Source of the DNA: Thermoproteota archaeon
GTDB lineage: Archaea > Thermoproteota > Thermoprotei_A > Sulfolobales > Ignisphaeraceae
Length of the DNA: 64,000 nt
Direction: 5' to 3'
Assembly (NCBI GenBank): GCA_030550585.1
Contig: JAUQPB010000002.1
Coordinates: 82,001-146,000 of the forward strand
The position numbers and the translations under genes are program-made. Shown one piece after another: positions 51,951-60,609 of the stretch. Below the pieces are notes generated by a model. It had not been told where the DNA came from and ran no database searches. It worked only from the letters and a program-made list of their open reading frames with translations. Positions within the stretch are counted from its first letter, which is position 1. Every line of letters begins with the position of its first letter.

Positions 51951-52070
51951 CTGCTTTGGTTGCTAAAAACAGATTTTAGGCTATCTACATCATCTCTCTG
52001 TAGCAACTTATTAAACGTAATATTGTGTAGCAACAGGATATGCCCTACATAGGGATTAGAGGTTGATTGA

Positions 52071-52127
52071 TTTTTCAGTCCAGAAACCGTTCATCACAAA
52101 TCAGGTTATCTAGCCATCATCACAGAT
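52071..52127 (-). ncRNA. Box C/D sRNA immediately downstream of translin
   Basis: On the minus strand: C GTGATGA (52117-52123), 12-nt guide TGGCTAGATAAC, D' CTGA (52101-52104), 3-nt spacer TTT, C' GTGATGA (52091-52097), 12-nt guide ACGGTTTCTGGA, D CTGA (52075-52078). All four boxes match consensus exactly, and both guides are 12 nt. It begins a few bases after the translin stop on the same strand, so it is likely processed from the translin mRNA. Confidence 0.82.
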
Positions 52128-52130
52128 GCA

Positions 52131-52769
52131 TTACAATTTTACTTGGCCTGTCCTTGCGGATTCTATAGTTCTAACTAGTCTAATCCTAGATAAAAGGTCT
52201 ATCAGCAACTCTCTCCAGTCATCTAAGACTTTTCTATATACATCAATTTTCCTTTTTAAGCCTGGAACAACATTTTCTAAATGGCCCAATTCAGAGACTT
52301 CATTGAATATCTTCTCAGCAAGTTTAAAGATCTTCAAACTTTCATCATATTTATCTTTCTCGATAAGTTCAAGAGAATATCTCTTTAACTCGCCAATAAC
52401 ATCAAGAAGCCCTAAGATGTAAGATGCTGGGCGCACAATGTTTAACTCGTTAAATGTTTTGAATTTATTCTCGGCAACAATATGATAAAATGTTATAGCC
52501 TCAACATATTCTGCCTCTACCGAAGTATAGAAATTAGAGTAAAGCAATTCAGGATGCTGCATTACCTGCTTTCTGAATACTGAAAAAGCTTCTTCGAGCT
52601 TCTTAGCATATTCAGTATTGCAATCATTATATAAGCAACTTATTATTAAACGTCTACAATAAACTAAAATGTCTCTACTAAGCTTTATCGCATTTTCTTT
52701 GGCATTACTAAGGATCTCTAAATAGGTTTTCACATCATTTATTACGTGAACCTCATTTTCATTACTCAT
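52131..52769 (-). CDS. Translin family RNA-binding protein
   Basis: An all-helical 212-residue protein with VKTYLEILSNAKENAIKLSR, DILVYCRRLIISCLYNDCN and AEYVEAITFYHIVAENKF, matching archaeal translin, which forms octameric barrels binding RNA or single-stranded DNA. I chose the ATG at 52769 (MSNENEVHVINDVK). An upstream in-frame ATG at 52862 would add a Cys/Pro/Gly-rich stretch unlike any translin, but it lies at the TATA-to-start distance for a leaderless message, so it cannot be dismissed. Confidence 0.75.
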   Translation of the reverse strand: MSNENEVHVINDVKTYLEILSNAKENAIKLSRDILVYCRRLIISCLYNDCNTEYAKKLEEAFSVFRKQVMQHPELLYSNFYTSVEAEYVEAITFYHIVAENKFKTFNELNIVRPASYILGLLDVIGELKRYSLELIEKDKYDESLKIFKLAEKIFNEVSELGHLENVVPGLKRKIDVYRKVLDDWRELLIDLLSRIRLVRTIESARTGQVKL

Positions 52770-52800
52770 CCAAACCCATCTCAAAATATTGTATACTAGG

Positions 52801-52856
52801 GGGCTCCCCCCACCACATACAACCCCATTATGCGGGGCGCAATTTGGTGGGGTACA
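52801..52856. other. GC-rich structured element upstream of translin
   Basis: CCCCACCA (52808-52815) pairs with TGGTGGGG (52845-52852), enclosing a symmetric 7/7 internal loop and an inner stem CCCC/GGGG (52823-52826 and 52834-52837). On the plus strand an ACA (52854-52856) follows one base after the outer stem, 16 nt from the top of the loop, as in H/ACA guides. On the minus strand it would form the 5' leader of translin, with a TATA near 52888-52895. Strand and role are undecided. Confidence 0.4.
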
Positions 52857-52998
52857 ACACATATGATATACTATAGAGGTTATAAGACTTTATAATCAAC
52901 ACATCAAAAATTTGTAATGCTCGATTACCCATGAAGTAGATAAAGTTGCTTTGTTAGGTGCTATCATGATTTCTGTAGTATGAGTGATAAATTGAATG

Positions 52999-53058
52999 AA
53001 TATTCAGTTTAGGACCACTACATCATGTGGTCAGGCGCTCGACGGATCATCATATAGC
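52999..53058 (-). ncRNA. Box C/D sRNA in the translin-MFS intergenic region
   Basis: On the minus strand: C ATGATGA (53047-53053), 12-nt guide TCCGTCGAGCGC, D' CTGA (53031-53034), 4-nt spacer, C' ATGATGT (53020-53026), 12-nt guide AGTGGTCCTAAA, D CTGA (53004-53007). ATAT flanks on both sides allow a short terminal stem. TATAATTTAAAAAG (minus, near 53085-53098) is a TATA candidate about 30 bases upstream. The rest of the 52863-53430 gap is AT-rich promoter-like DNA without other genes seen. Confidence 0.82.
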
Positions 53059-53430
53059 TGCTTAGCCCGTCACATTCTTTTTAAATTATAGTGTAAACAT
53101 TACAGCTAGGACTAAGCTATTATATAACTACATTACTATAATCAAATTTATAAAGTTTTAATTATAGTATACAGTTCAGCTAAGATTAGTTAGAGAGTAG
53201 CTTGCATTTTCATATATGTGAAGGGATTCAATTGTAAGACCATCACTTATAATATTTAATCATTTCAGAGTTGGTAAATGAATGGTGTTGTATTGGTCTC
53301 CATTTAAATTTAATTCTGTAATGTTGGCTTGACATTTTTAAACATTTTAGGGATTCATTAAGACTTATTAATAAAGGTACATAAACAGCGTAGATCTTAA
53401 GCTAATGTCAATATGTGTCTGGTGGGCGAT

Positions 53431-54594
53431 ATGAGTGGAGATAGGAACAAGAAATGGCTTTATGTTTTTATTTTGCTGGGACTCGTTTCATTAACAGCAG
53501 ATATGGTATATGAAGGTGGTAGATCTGTTGGCGGCTCTTATATAGAATCTCTTGGCGGCTCTGCAATAGCTTCTGCCATTGCTGGCTCAGGCGATTTAAT
53601 TGGATATGGACTTCGATTTGTAAGTGGTTTTCTAGCTTCTCTCTTTGCTTCTTCAGCTATTTTCTGGGGCTTCACCATATTGGGATATGCGATAACTGTT
53701 TCAGCTATTCCTCTTCTATCTTATGCAAATTCGTGGGAATTGGCAACACTGTTGTATCTTCTAGAGAGAGTGGGGAAGGGGCTTAGAACTCCTACAAGAG
53801 ATGTTATATTGGCTGAGGTCACAGAAAATATTGGTAAGGGCAAGGGATTTGGCATACATGAGCTAATGGATCAAATAGGAGCTGTTGCAGGGCCGGTCTT
53901 AGTATCAATTGCGCTGGCTGTTTATGGATATAAAATAGCTTTTATGTTGCTTTTAGTACCTGGAGTAGCATCAATGCTATTTCTATTGGTTGCATATCTT
54001 CTTTACCCATCGGTAAAATCGGTGGAGGTTTCTGTACCTAAGATAAGCTTTAGTGGCATGGGAAAGAAGTTTTGGTTATACATAGCCTCCATGATAATGT
54101 TTTCATTAGGCTACATACATTGGATGGTTGTATCATATTATTTGAAATACTGGGGCGTACTTACAGATCCTGAAGTAGCTCTAGCATATACACTAGCAAT
54201 GTTAACTGATGCTGTTGTTGCTGTACCCATAGGCATTATTTATGACAAACTAAAGTTTAAGAGTCTCTATATAGCTCCTCTAGCAGCATTAGGAGCAACA
54301 CTAACCCTATTAGCAAACTTGCACAATCCCGTAAAAACCATGGCACACGCTTCATCAGCTTTCTGGGGTATTACAATGGGATGCTTTGAAACAATTATGA
54401 GAGCCTCCATAGCAGATATCTTACCTCCAGACAAAAGAGCTATGGGCTATGGCATCTTTGGCCTCATATATGGCATTTCATGGACACTTGGAGCATTTGT
54501 TTTCTCATATCTCTTACAGTTATCAGTTGTGGCCACAGCAGTTTACGCAATAGTGACGCAAATTACTTCAATAGCGTTAATAACGCTTATATGA
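53431..54594 (+). CDS. Major facilitator superfamily transporter
   Basis: A 387-residue, roughly twelve-helix membrane protein with an MFS-like N-terminal half (LVSLTADMVYEGGRSVGGSY), the loop region ERVGKGLRTPTRDVILAEV resembling the conserved G-x-x-x-D/R-x-G-R loop, and a second half with DAVVAVPIGIIYDKLKFKSL. The closest pattern is multidrug or fosmidomycin-resistance-type MFS proteins that carry ERVGKGLRTPxRD. Substrate unknown. The ATG at 53431 has GGTGGGCGAT just upstream and is preferred over 53413. Confidence 0.75.
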   Translation: MSGDRNKKWLYVFILLGLVSLTADMVYEGGRSVGGSYIESLGGSAIASAIAGSGDLIGYGLRFVSGFLASLFASSAIFWGFTILGYAITVSAIPLLSYANSWELATLLYLLERVGKGLRTPTRDVILAEVTENIGKGKGFGIHELMDQIGAVAGPVLVSIALAVYGYKIAFMLLLVPGVASMLFLLVAYLLYPSVKSVEVSVPKISFSGMGKKFWLYIASMIMFSLGYIHWMVVSYYLKYWGVLTDPEVALAYTLAMLTDAVVAVPIGIIYDKLKFKSLYIAPLAALGATLTLLANLHNPVKTMAHASSAFWGITMGCFETIMRASIADILPPDKRAMGYGIFGLIYGISWTLGAFVFSYLLQLSVVATAVYAIVTQITSIALITLI

Positions 54595-54738
54595 GAGAGA
54601 TATGGTGGCCAACTATCTGCGACTTAGAACCACATGTTTATTTAAACATATTAAAACTACTAATAATGGTTTATACATTATAAAAACTTTTATTCAGAGG
54701 CATGAGAATGTTTAACAAATCTTGTTGTGGTTGATAGT

Positions 54739-55665
54739 ATGAGTGTTGAGGTAAAATGGCCCAAATACGCGTGGATTAATGGAAAAATAGTTGAGTGGGA
54801 CAATGCAAAAATCCATGTATTTTCCCACGGACTTCACTATGGTACCGGAGTATTCGAAGGTATAAGAGGATATTATGACAATGGCTACATAAAGATCTTT
54901 AGACTAGAAGACCATATGAAAAGGCTATTCAAATCCGCTAAAATTATTCATATGCAGATACCATACAAACTAGATGATTTGATTAAGGCTGTAATAGATG
55001 TTGTAAAGGCAAATGGATTTACTAATGACATATACATAAGGCCAATAGCTTTTAGAGGTCTTGGAAGCTTTGGCTTAAGAGCTCAAAACCCTGTTGATGT
55101 TGCTATAATAGCCGTTGAATTTGGTAAATACTTGAAGAAGACAGGGGTTAGATGTACTATATCTAGCTGGAGAAAACCCGCGGCCGATTCATTCCCAATA
55201 TATGCGAAGGTAACTGGAATGTATCTACTTTATCATTTGGCATCCCTCGAAGCCTCTATGAATGGATATGACGAGGCAATCTTGCTGGATTCAGATGGTT
55301 TCGTTGCAGAAGGATCTGGAGAGAATATATTCATAGTTAAGGACAATACGTTGATAACACCGCCAACATATGATGCAATCCTAGAGGGAATAACGAGAGA
55401 CACGGTAATCAAACTAGCTAGAGAAGAGCTTGGCCTGGTAGTCATCGAAAGAAGAATTAGAAGAGAAGAACTCTATACAGCTGATGAAGCTTTCTTTACC
55501 GGTACAGCCGCAGAGATAACACCCATAATTGAAGTTGATGGCAGACCTATTGGAAATGGGCAGGTGGGCACCATAACTGAAAAGATTGTTAAACTCTATA
55601 ATGATGTTGTACTTGGAAAAATAGAGAAGTATAGAAAGTGGATTACAGAAGTGAAAATAATATAA
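54739..55665 (+). CDS. ilvE: Branched-chain amino acid aminotransferase (class IV)
   Basis: IlvE performs the last step of Val, Leu and Ile synthesis using pyridoxal phosphate. The 308-residue protein has SHGLHYGTGVFEGIRGYY, RLEDHMKRLFKSAKI, the Schiff-base region AKVTGMYLLYHLASLEA, DEAILLDSDGFVAEGSGENI and the C-terminal EAFFTGTAAEITPI. Length and motifs are standard for fold-type IV BCATs. The ATG at 54739 is favoured; a GTG at 54727 would add four residues. Confidence 0.92.
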   Translation: MSVEVKWPKYAWINGKIVEWDNAKIHVFSHGLHYGTGVFEGIRGYYDNGYIKIFRLEDHMKRLFKSAKIIHMQIPYKLDDLIKAVIDVVKANGFTNDIYIRPIAFRGLGSFGLRAQNPVDVAIIAVEFGKYLKKTGVRCTISSWRKPAADSFPIYAKVTGMYLLYHLASLEASMNGYDEAILLDSDGFVAEGSGENIFIVKDNTLITPPTYDAILEGITRDTVIKLAREELGLVVIERRIRREELYTADEAFFTGTAAEITPIIEVDGRPIGNGQVGTITEKIVKLYNDVVLGKIEKYRKWITEVKII

Positions 55666-55721
55666 AATCAGAATTCCGCCGTCTAATCATCGCCTCATCC
55701 CCAATAGGCATCATCACTTTT
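55664..55721 (-). ncRNA. Weak box C/D sRNA candidate downstream of ilvE
   Basis: On the minus strand: C GTGATGA (55711-55717), 12-nt guide TGCCTATTGGGG, D' ATGA (55695-55698), C' GCGATGA (55687-55693), guide ending GACGGCGGAATT, D CTGA (55668-55671). C and D are good, but D' and C' deviate. It lies antisense to the very end of ilvE and upstream of the methyltransferase. Confidence 0.4.
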
Positions 55722-55762
55722 TATCTGCTTTAAAAAATACAGCTACACAGGTTTCTATTTTT

Positions 55763-56632
55763 ATGCTATTCTACGCCTATAAATATATTGATGGCGTAGT
55801 TTTAACGAAGTGGGATTTAGACGACATACTTAAAAACATTAAAAATGGTATTAAAGAATTTGAAATTGTGACAGATCTCGGCACAAAAACGCGGGTCGTG
55901 AGGACAACAAATAGTTCTGTTATAATAGATGAAGCAGAAATTTCGTTTGATGAGCTAACATCTCTAGAATATGGATTTGTATACAAGTATTTGAACGGAA
56001 AGCTTTATAGAATTGATCTATATGATAGTGGAAACTACTATAAACTTAAACCATTATCAAATAAAGATCCTCCGACGCTAGAGATAAACGGTATTCAAAT
56101 GCATAGAACTGTAGATGTTAATCCATGGAAAGACACTATTTTGAAAGTGTCTTCGCTCGGCTCTTTAAGAGGTAAAAGAGTTCTAGATATATGTACTGGC
56201 CTTGGATACTCTAGTATTGTTGAGGTTTTGAGAGGAGCTAAAGAGGTTATAAGTATAGAGAAGGATCCAAATGTTCTATATATAGCATCATTGAATCCCT
56301 GGTCTAAAGGACTTGAAAACAATAGAATTAAGATAATATTGGAAGATGCTACTATAGCTATAAAGAATTTTTTAGATGAAGAATTTGATGCAATATTTCA
56401 TGATCCTCCAAGATATAGCATTTCTGGAGACCTATATAGTCTAGAATTTTACAAGGAACTGTATAGAGTTTTGAAGAGAGGGGGTATGCTATTTCACTAT
56501 ACCGGTGAGCCAGGAAAACATTCAAATATGGGTATTGTTAGAGGTATTAAGAGGAGGTTAGAGCAAGCTGGATTTGAATATGTTATTTGGGTAGATAAGG
56601 CAAAGGGCTTCAAAGCAATAAAACTACATTAG
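55763..56632 (+). CDS. Archaeal class I SAM methyltransferase (COG2521-like)
   Basis: A 289-residue protein whose C-terminal half is a Rossmann methyltransferase: RVLDICTGLGYSSIVEVLRG, VISIEKDPNVLYIASLNPW, DAIFHDPPRYS (a DPPR active-site-like motif) and RVLKRGGMLFHYTGEPGK. The N-terminal 100 residues (YKYIDGVVLTKWDLDDILKN) form a separate domain. The pattern matches the archaeal COG2521 group of predicted methyltransferases. Substrate unknown. Confidence 0.65.
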   Translation: MLFYAYKYIDGVVLTKWDLDDILKNIKNGIKEFEIVTDLGTKTRVVRTTNSSVIIDEAEISFDELTSLEYGFVYKYLNGKLYRIDLYDSGNYYKLKPLSNKDPPTLEINGIQMHRTVDVNPWKDTILKVSSLGSLRGKRVLDICTGLGYSSIVEVLRGAKEVISIEKDPNVLYIASLNPWSKGLENNRIKIILEDATIAIKNFLDEEFDAIFHDPPRYSISGDLYSLEFYKELYRVLKRGGMLFHYTGEPGKHSNMGIVRGIKRRLEQAGFEYVIWVDKAKGFKAIKLH

Positions 56633-56639
56633 GATTTAT

Positions 56640-58256
56640 CTATACAGTTACAGCTCTGAAATATGCATATTGTCTTGCTTTCTCATAGCACGACTGCAGG
56701 AGTTTGGCTAGGTTATCTTCTCTAAAACTTCTGTTGATCCAGTTGACACAGTTCAATCTAATATTAATATTAGCATTTCTTTTAACTACCTCACGAGCCC
56801 AGCCACTCCTCAATCTATCAAATTCGCCTCTGTTACCAGAGTCTATTGCTTCAGTAAATTTTGTTATATCATCTATAGCCTCTCCAAATGCATAAACATC
56901 ATCTGGTGCAATAACAGTACCTGTGCCATTGGTGTAATCCCACTTCAAATCTATGACCGTTTCAGGAAGACCCCCAATTCCTGAGACAACCACTGGTGTG
57001 CCAATGGCCTGGGCCTCTATAGAAACCATGCCAAAGGGCTCATATCTAGATGGAACGACAAATGCATTTGAGGCGAATATAACAGCCTTCAATATTTTAT
57101 GATCAACAGCCTGTGTAAAGAGTAAGACTCTTCCCCAACGTTCGCTAATGAGCGTGGATAGGTAGTGTTCATAGCCAGAATCTCCAATGGGTAGCCCAAA
57201 TATGATTGAGCACACATCTTTTGATGTATAGTCCAATGACTTTATAAGGGTGTCAAAGCCCTTTGCAGATGTCAGCCTACCTGCAGCGGTAATTATATAT
57301 TTGCATTTATCATTCAGATACCCTATTTTTGACACATTTAGATTGTTTATCCACCCCCTAATAATGACCTCTCTAGCACTTTTTCTATTACTTGTTCCAA
57401 AGAGGGCTAGACTATAATTAGCCGCTTCATCTTCTTTCCAATCGGTAACGTTGTGAATTACAAAAGATTTTTCCTCTAGCCAATTTCCAAATCTTGATAA
57501 TAGCTCTCTTAAATAACCCCAGCTGTTAGTAGCCATAACATCTGCTTCAATAGAGGTAAAAGCGTCGACATCGCCTCTTACACCATCCCATAGCATTCTT
57601 GTGCAGGTGAAGATATGTTTGTTTGGAATCCAAATTCTGTGGCATGCGTCTGGGATGCCACACCACTCACAAGATGCATAGTGCCATGGAAATGATTTTC
57701 CGGATAGCAAGTGAATTGAATATACAAAAGGAATTGCATATCCCCTCAACTCATACAATATTTTAGCCATCGCTCCTGCCAAGGCAGAGGCCCAGTCATT
57801 AGCATGTATGAGGTCGGGTACGTCATTTGTAATCTCTATCCAATGTTGCAACCCTCTTGCAAATAAACACGCTTTTTCCTCAGCATAAGCATATATATAC
57901 CAATTATCAAGGAATTTGCCAGTTGCTATATCAAGGCCTTTAAACATAACAACTTTAATGCCATTCACGTTAGCCTCCTCAGCACCAATACAATAGTTAT
58001 ATGTGTTTCCGTCAAGCCCTTTTCTAGATCTGCATACCTTAAACCATTCAATTGGTTTGATATTAAAAATTTGTCTGTGCATAGGCGAGAGATGTCTGCC
58101 GTGGGATGGCATGAAAACTGTTACATTGTAGCCAAGTCTTTTCAGAGTTTTTGCATATAGCGTTACAGCTCTTCCTAGACCTCCCAATGATGCCAGTTCG
58201 TCAAATTCGAATGTTAATAGCCATACATTATTAACTTTTGTAGGTGCAACAATCAC
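56640..58256 (-). CDS. glgA: Glycogen synthase (GT5 glycosyltransferase)
   Basis: A 538-residue retaining glucosyltransferase that extends alpha-1,4-glucan from ADP- or UDP-glucose. The N-terminal domain has FEFDELASLGGLGRAVTLYA (donor loop; family form K-x-G-G-L-G with K replaced by S) and LIHANDWASALAGAMAK. The C-terminal domain has AAGRLTSAKGFDTLIKSL and RYEPFGMVSIEAQAIGTPVV (E-x7-E motif) with SGIGGLPETV. With the GT35-like enzyme at 1.5 kb it suggests a glycogen cycle. The MFS-to-glgA stretch holds no other glg genes. Confidence 0.82.
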   Translation of the reverse strand: MIVAPTKVNNVWLLTFEFDELASLGGLGRAVTLYAKTLKRLGYNVTVFMPSHGRHLSPMHRQIFNIKPIEWFKVCRSRKGLDGNTYNYCIGAEEANVNGIKVVMFKGLDIATGKFLDNWYIYAYAEEKACLFARGLQHWIEITNDVPDLIHANDWASALAGAMAKILYELRGYAIPFVYSIHLLSGKSFPWHYASCEWCGIPDACHRIWIPNKHIFTCTRMLWDGVRGDVDAFTSIEADVMATNSWGYLRELLSRFGNWLEEKSFVIHNVTDWKEDEAANYSLALFGTSNRKSAREVIIRGWINNLNVSKIGYLNDKCKYIITAAGRLTSAKGFDTLIKSLDYTSKDVCSIIFGLPIGDSGYEHYLSTLISERWGRVLLFTQAVDHKILKAVIFASNAFVVPSRYEPFGMVSIEAQAIGTPVVVSGIGGLPETVIDLKWDYTNGTGTVIAPDDVYAFGEAIDDITKFTEAIDSGNRGEFDRLRSGWAREVVKRNANINIRLNCVNWINRSFREDNLAKLLQSCYEKARQYAYFRAVTV

Positions 58257-58332
58257 GGAGGTTTCCTAGTAGTTTTAGTGTACTCTAAGATTATAAGTCT
58301 AGCTAAGTAAAACATTTATTTGAGGAGCATTT

Positions 58333-59520
58333 ATGGAATCGGGTTTCGCAGAACTCATTTTACATGATGGCAAGGTTCCTCCACATCTTCTATACTATAT
58401 GAAGAGATTATCTCATGCAATACTTAGCTACATATACGAGGTTTTTGGACCCGATGAAATTGTGAAGAGGGTATCAGATCCTTACTGGTTTCAAGCATTT
58501 AATAATGTAATTGGGATGGACTGGGATAGTAGCGGGTCTACGACAGTTGTTATCTATATGCTAAAGAATTTTGCAGATGCAAGTTCTTTTAAAGATATTG
58601 GAATAGCTGTGCTAGGGGGTAAAGGCATTGATGCTAGAAATAGTGTTAATGAAGTAAAGAAACTTGGTGATAGCATCGATCCTAGTTATATTGAAACCAT
58701 TAGTAGGCTGGGCGCTAAAATAGATGGTGTTGCACTACAAGATGGCTACGCACTCTACATACACAGCATTGTAGTGAGTGAAAATGGCCTTTGGACAATA
58801 ATTCAGCAAGGGATGAACACAAATGCAAAACTTGCCAGAAGATATCATATTCATGGAAATTCGATGATAAGAATTGATGGGGATCCGCATAGCGGCATAG
58901 CATGTGACAATATCGGTTTAGCGTTAAATCTAATTGATCGCGAAGCGGAGCAAAGCAGGAAAACAATACTAGAAATAATATCATCAACTCCATATAATAG
59001 TTTGTTAAAGGATATAGCATATGCAAATAGGGTAATCAGAGGCGATAAAGGTCTTGAGCAATGGCTTTCAGATAAAGTCCAACCCAACTGGAAAAGCACA
59101 CAAGGTGTAGAAATAAAGGAAATTAGGCATAGAATCTATAGGCCAGTATTAAACATGGCAAGAATAGAACATATATTAAAAAAACTATATGAGTTAAAGC
59201 CTCATACATTTGAGGAACTTCTTCTACTAAAAGGCGTAGGGCCGGAGACTATTAGAGCGCTGGCCCTAGTAGCTGATGTAATATATCATTCGAGGCCTTC
59301 ATTTAAAGATCCTGTAACACACCCTCTCAACCCATTCATATATTCGTATGCCCATGGAGGAAAAGATGGAGTTCCATACCCAGTTAGAATAGATTTAATG
59401 AAGCAAACCATAAACTTTCTTGAAGAAGCCATTCAAGAGTCGAAGCTAGACATTAATACAAAGAGAAGAGCATTAGAAAAATTGCATAAAATGTTTAGAG
59501 AAATAGCAAATAGTGAGTAA
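58333..59520 (+). CDS. DUF763 family protein
   Basis: A 395-residue protein of the DUF763 family found in archaea and thermophilic bacteria, with unknown function. Characteristic blocks are GFAELILHDGKVPPHLLYYM, GSGLxxx-type GMDWDSSGSTTVVI, IAVLGGKGIDARN and the C-terminal SYAHGGKDGVPYPV. Residues about 297-325 (FEELLLLKGVGPETIRALAL) form a helix-hairpin-helix that may bind DNA. A nuclease or repair role is speculative. Confidence 0.8.
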   Translation: MESGFAELILHDGKVPPHLLYYMKRLSHAILSYIYEVFGPDEIVKRVSDPYWFQAFNNVIGMDWDSSGSTTVVIYMLKNFADASSFKDIGIAVLGGKGIDARNSVNEVKKLGDSIDPSYIETISRLGAKIDGVALQDGYALYIHSIVVSENGLWTIIQQGMNTNAKLARRYHIHGNSMIRIDGDPHSGIACDNIGLALNLIDREAEQSRKTILEIISSTPYNSLLKDIAYANRVIRGDKGLEQWLSDKVQPNWKSTQGVEIKEIRHRIYRPVLNMARIEHILKKLYELKPHTFEELLLLKGVGPETIRALALVADVIYHSRPSFKDPVTHPLNPFIYSYAHGGKDGVPYPVRIDLMKQTINFLEEAIQESKLDINTKRRALEKLHKMFREIANSE

Positions 59521-59649
59521 ATAGAATTCAGCAAACGCAAGGCAAATCATATTGCAATACTATATTATAGCATGCAAAGAGCTCTATGATACATTTGTTT
59601 TCATGTTTTTAAGCTTGTTTTCTTCTTATTTCTTTTTTCGGTGGTTTGA

Positions 59650-59835
59650 ATGGCCTGTACAAAGCCTGTTAAGGTTAAGCTGCCTGATGGTGGGGAGAAG
59701 GAGCTGGTTCCAAAGAAGGTTTGGAGCCTATCTCCAAAGGGTAGGAAAGGAGTTAAGATAGGGCTGTTCCAAGACCCGGCATCAGGAAAGTACTTCAGAG
59801 CTAAGGTACCAGACGACTACCCAGAATGCAGCTAA
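59650..59835 (+). CDS. cren7: Chromatin protein Cren7
   Basis: A 61-residue SH3-like DNA-binding protein: [20 protein letters not shown] then [19 protein letters not shown] and a C-terminal [16 protein letters not shown]. It matches Cren7, the small chromatin protein widespread in Crenarchaeota, which binds and bends duplex DNA. GGTGGTTTG lies directly before the ATG. It is a strong lineage marker. Confidence 0.95.
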   Translation: MACTKPVKVKLPDGGEKELVPKKVWSLSPKGRKGVKIGLFQDPASGKYFRAKVPDDYPECS

Positions 59836-59863
59836 AAATATCTTCTTACTCTAACATATAAAA

Positions 59864-60559
59864 ATGGGTTTATCAGCTGTGGAGTTACTTAATCTACATG
59901 ATATTTTGTATGATATTCAAAAGAATAAGAAATTAGTGATATATTCACCTTATAGCAATTTTAATGCAGTCTTATCATTATGGTTCTTTAAATTGCTTGT
60001 TGAGGAAGGTAGAAAGCCTTGTATTCATACTGATGATGTGCATATTGAGTATGTAGTGAATGATCTATGTAGAGAAAAATACCCTGAAATCCATATTTGT
60101 GTGAATGCATTGAAATCTCATGATTGTGTAATCAACATAACTAACAGTTTTTCGAAGTGTGCTGGAGACATTGATGTTAATAACTGTTGTGTAATATGTA
60201 TAGCTAATGATTGGAGACCTGTTTATAATCGTATGCATGGAACTATTTACCAAATTAAAAGAGTTGGTTCAAATCTGTACAGGGTACTGAGGGTGGAGAA
60301 TGGCAAGGCAAAAGGCTATGCGCTACTAAAAATGCAGGTGTGTGAGGTTTTTCAATACGAAATGCCTTCGGATCTTAGAATCATTTACGAGGAGCTGAGT
60401 GAGATTGTTAATGAATTTGGATCTATAAAGGCAACAGATTTTCTCAAGTATATAACTAGGAAAAGGAATATGGATAGAGAACATGCTTTAAATATGATAA
60501 GGCTGGCTATATCTATGGGCATTATAAAGTATTCCAATGGTCATCTAACGATTTATTGA
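59864..60559 (+). CDS. Hypothetical protein with C-terminal helical domain, 231 residues
   Basis: No family is recognised. The N-terminal 150 residues look like an alpha/beta domain (LVIYSPYSNFNAVLSLWFFK, CVINITNSFSKCAGDIDVNN, CCVICIANDWRPVYN) with eight or more cysteines. The C-terminal 70 residues (LSEIVNEFGSIKATDFLKYI, MIRLAISMGIIKYSNGHLTI) resemble a winged helix-turn-helix. The first part recalls DHH-like phosphoesterases (NFNAVLSLWF), but the DHH motif is missing. It lies 29 bases after cren7. Confidence 0.5.
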   Translation: MGLSAVELLNLHDILYDIQKNKKLVIYSPYSNFNAVLSLWFFKLLVEEGRKPCIHTDDVHIEYVVNDLCREKYPEIHICVNALKSHDCVINITNSFSKCAGDIDVNNCCVICIANDWRPVYNRMHGTIYQIKRVGSNLYRVLRVENGKAKGYALLKMQVCEVFQYEMPSDLRIIYEELSEIVNEFGSIKATDFLKYITRKRNMDREHALNMIRLAISMGIIKYSNGHLTIY

Positions 60560-60609
60560 AAATTTAAATACTGATTGTGTTACTCGAAAATATAATGAGG
60601 GTTAATCCA

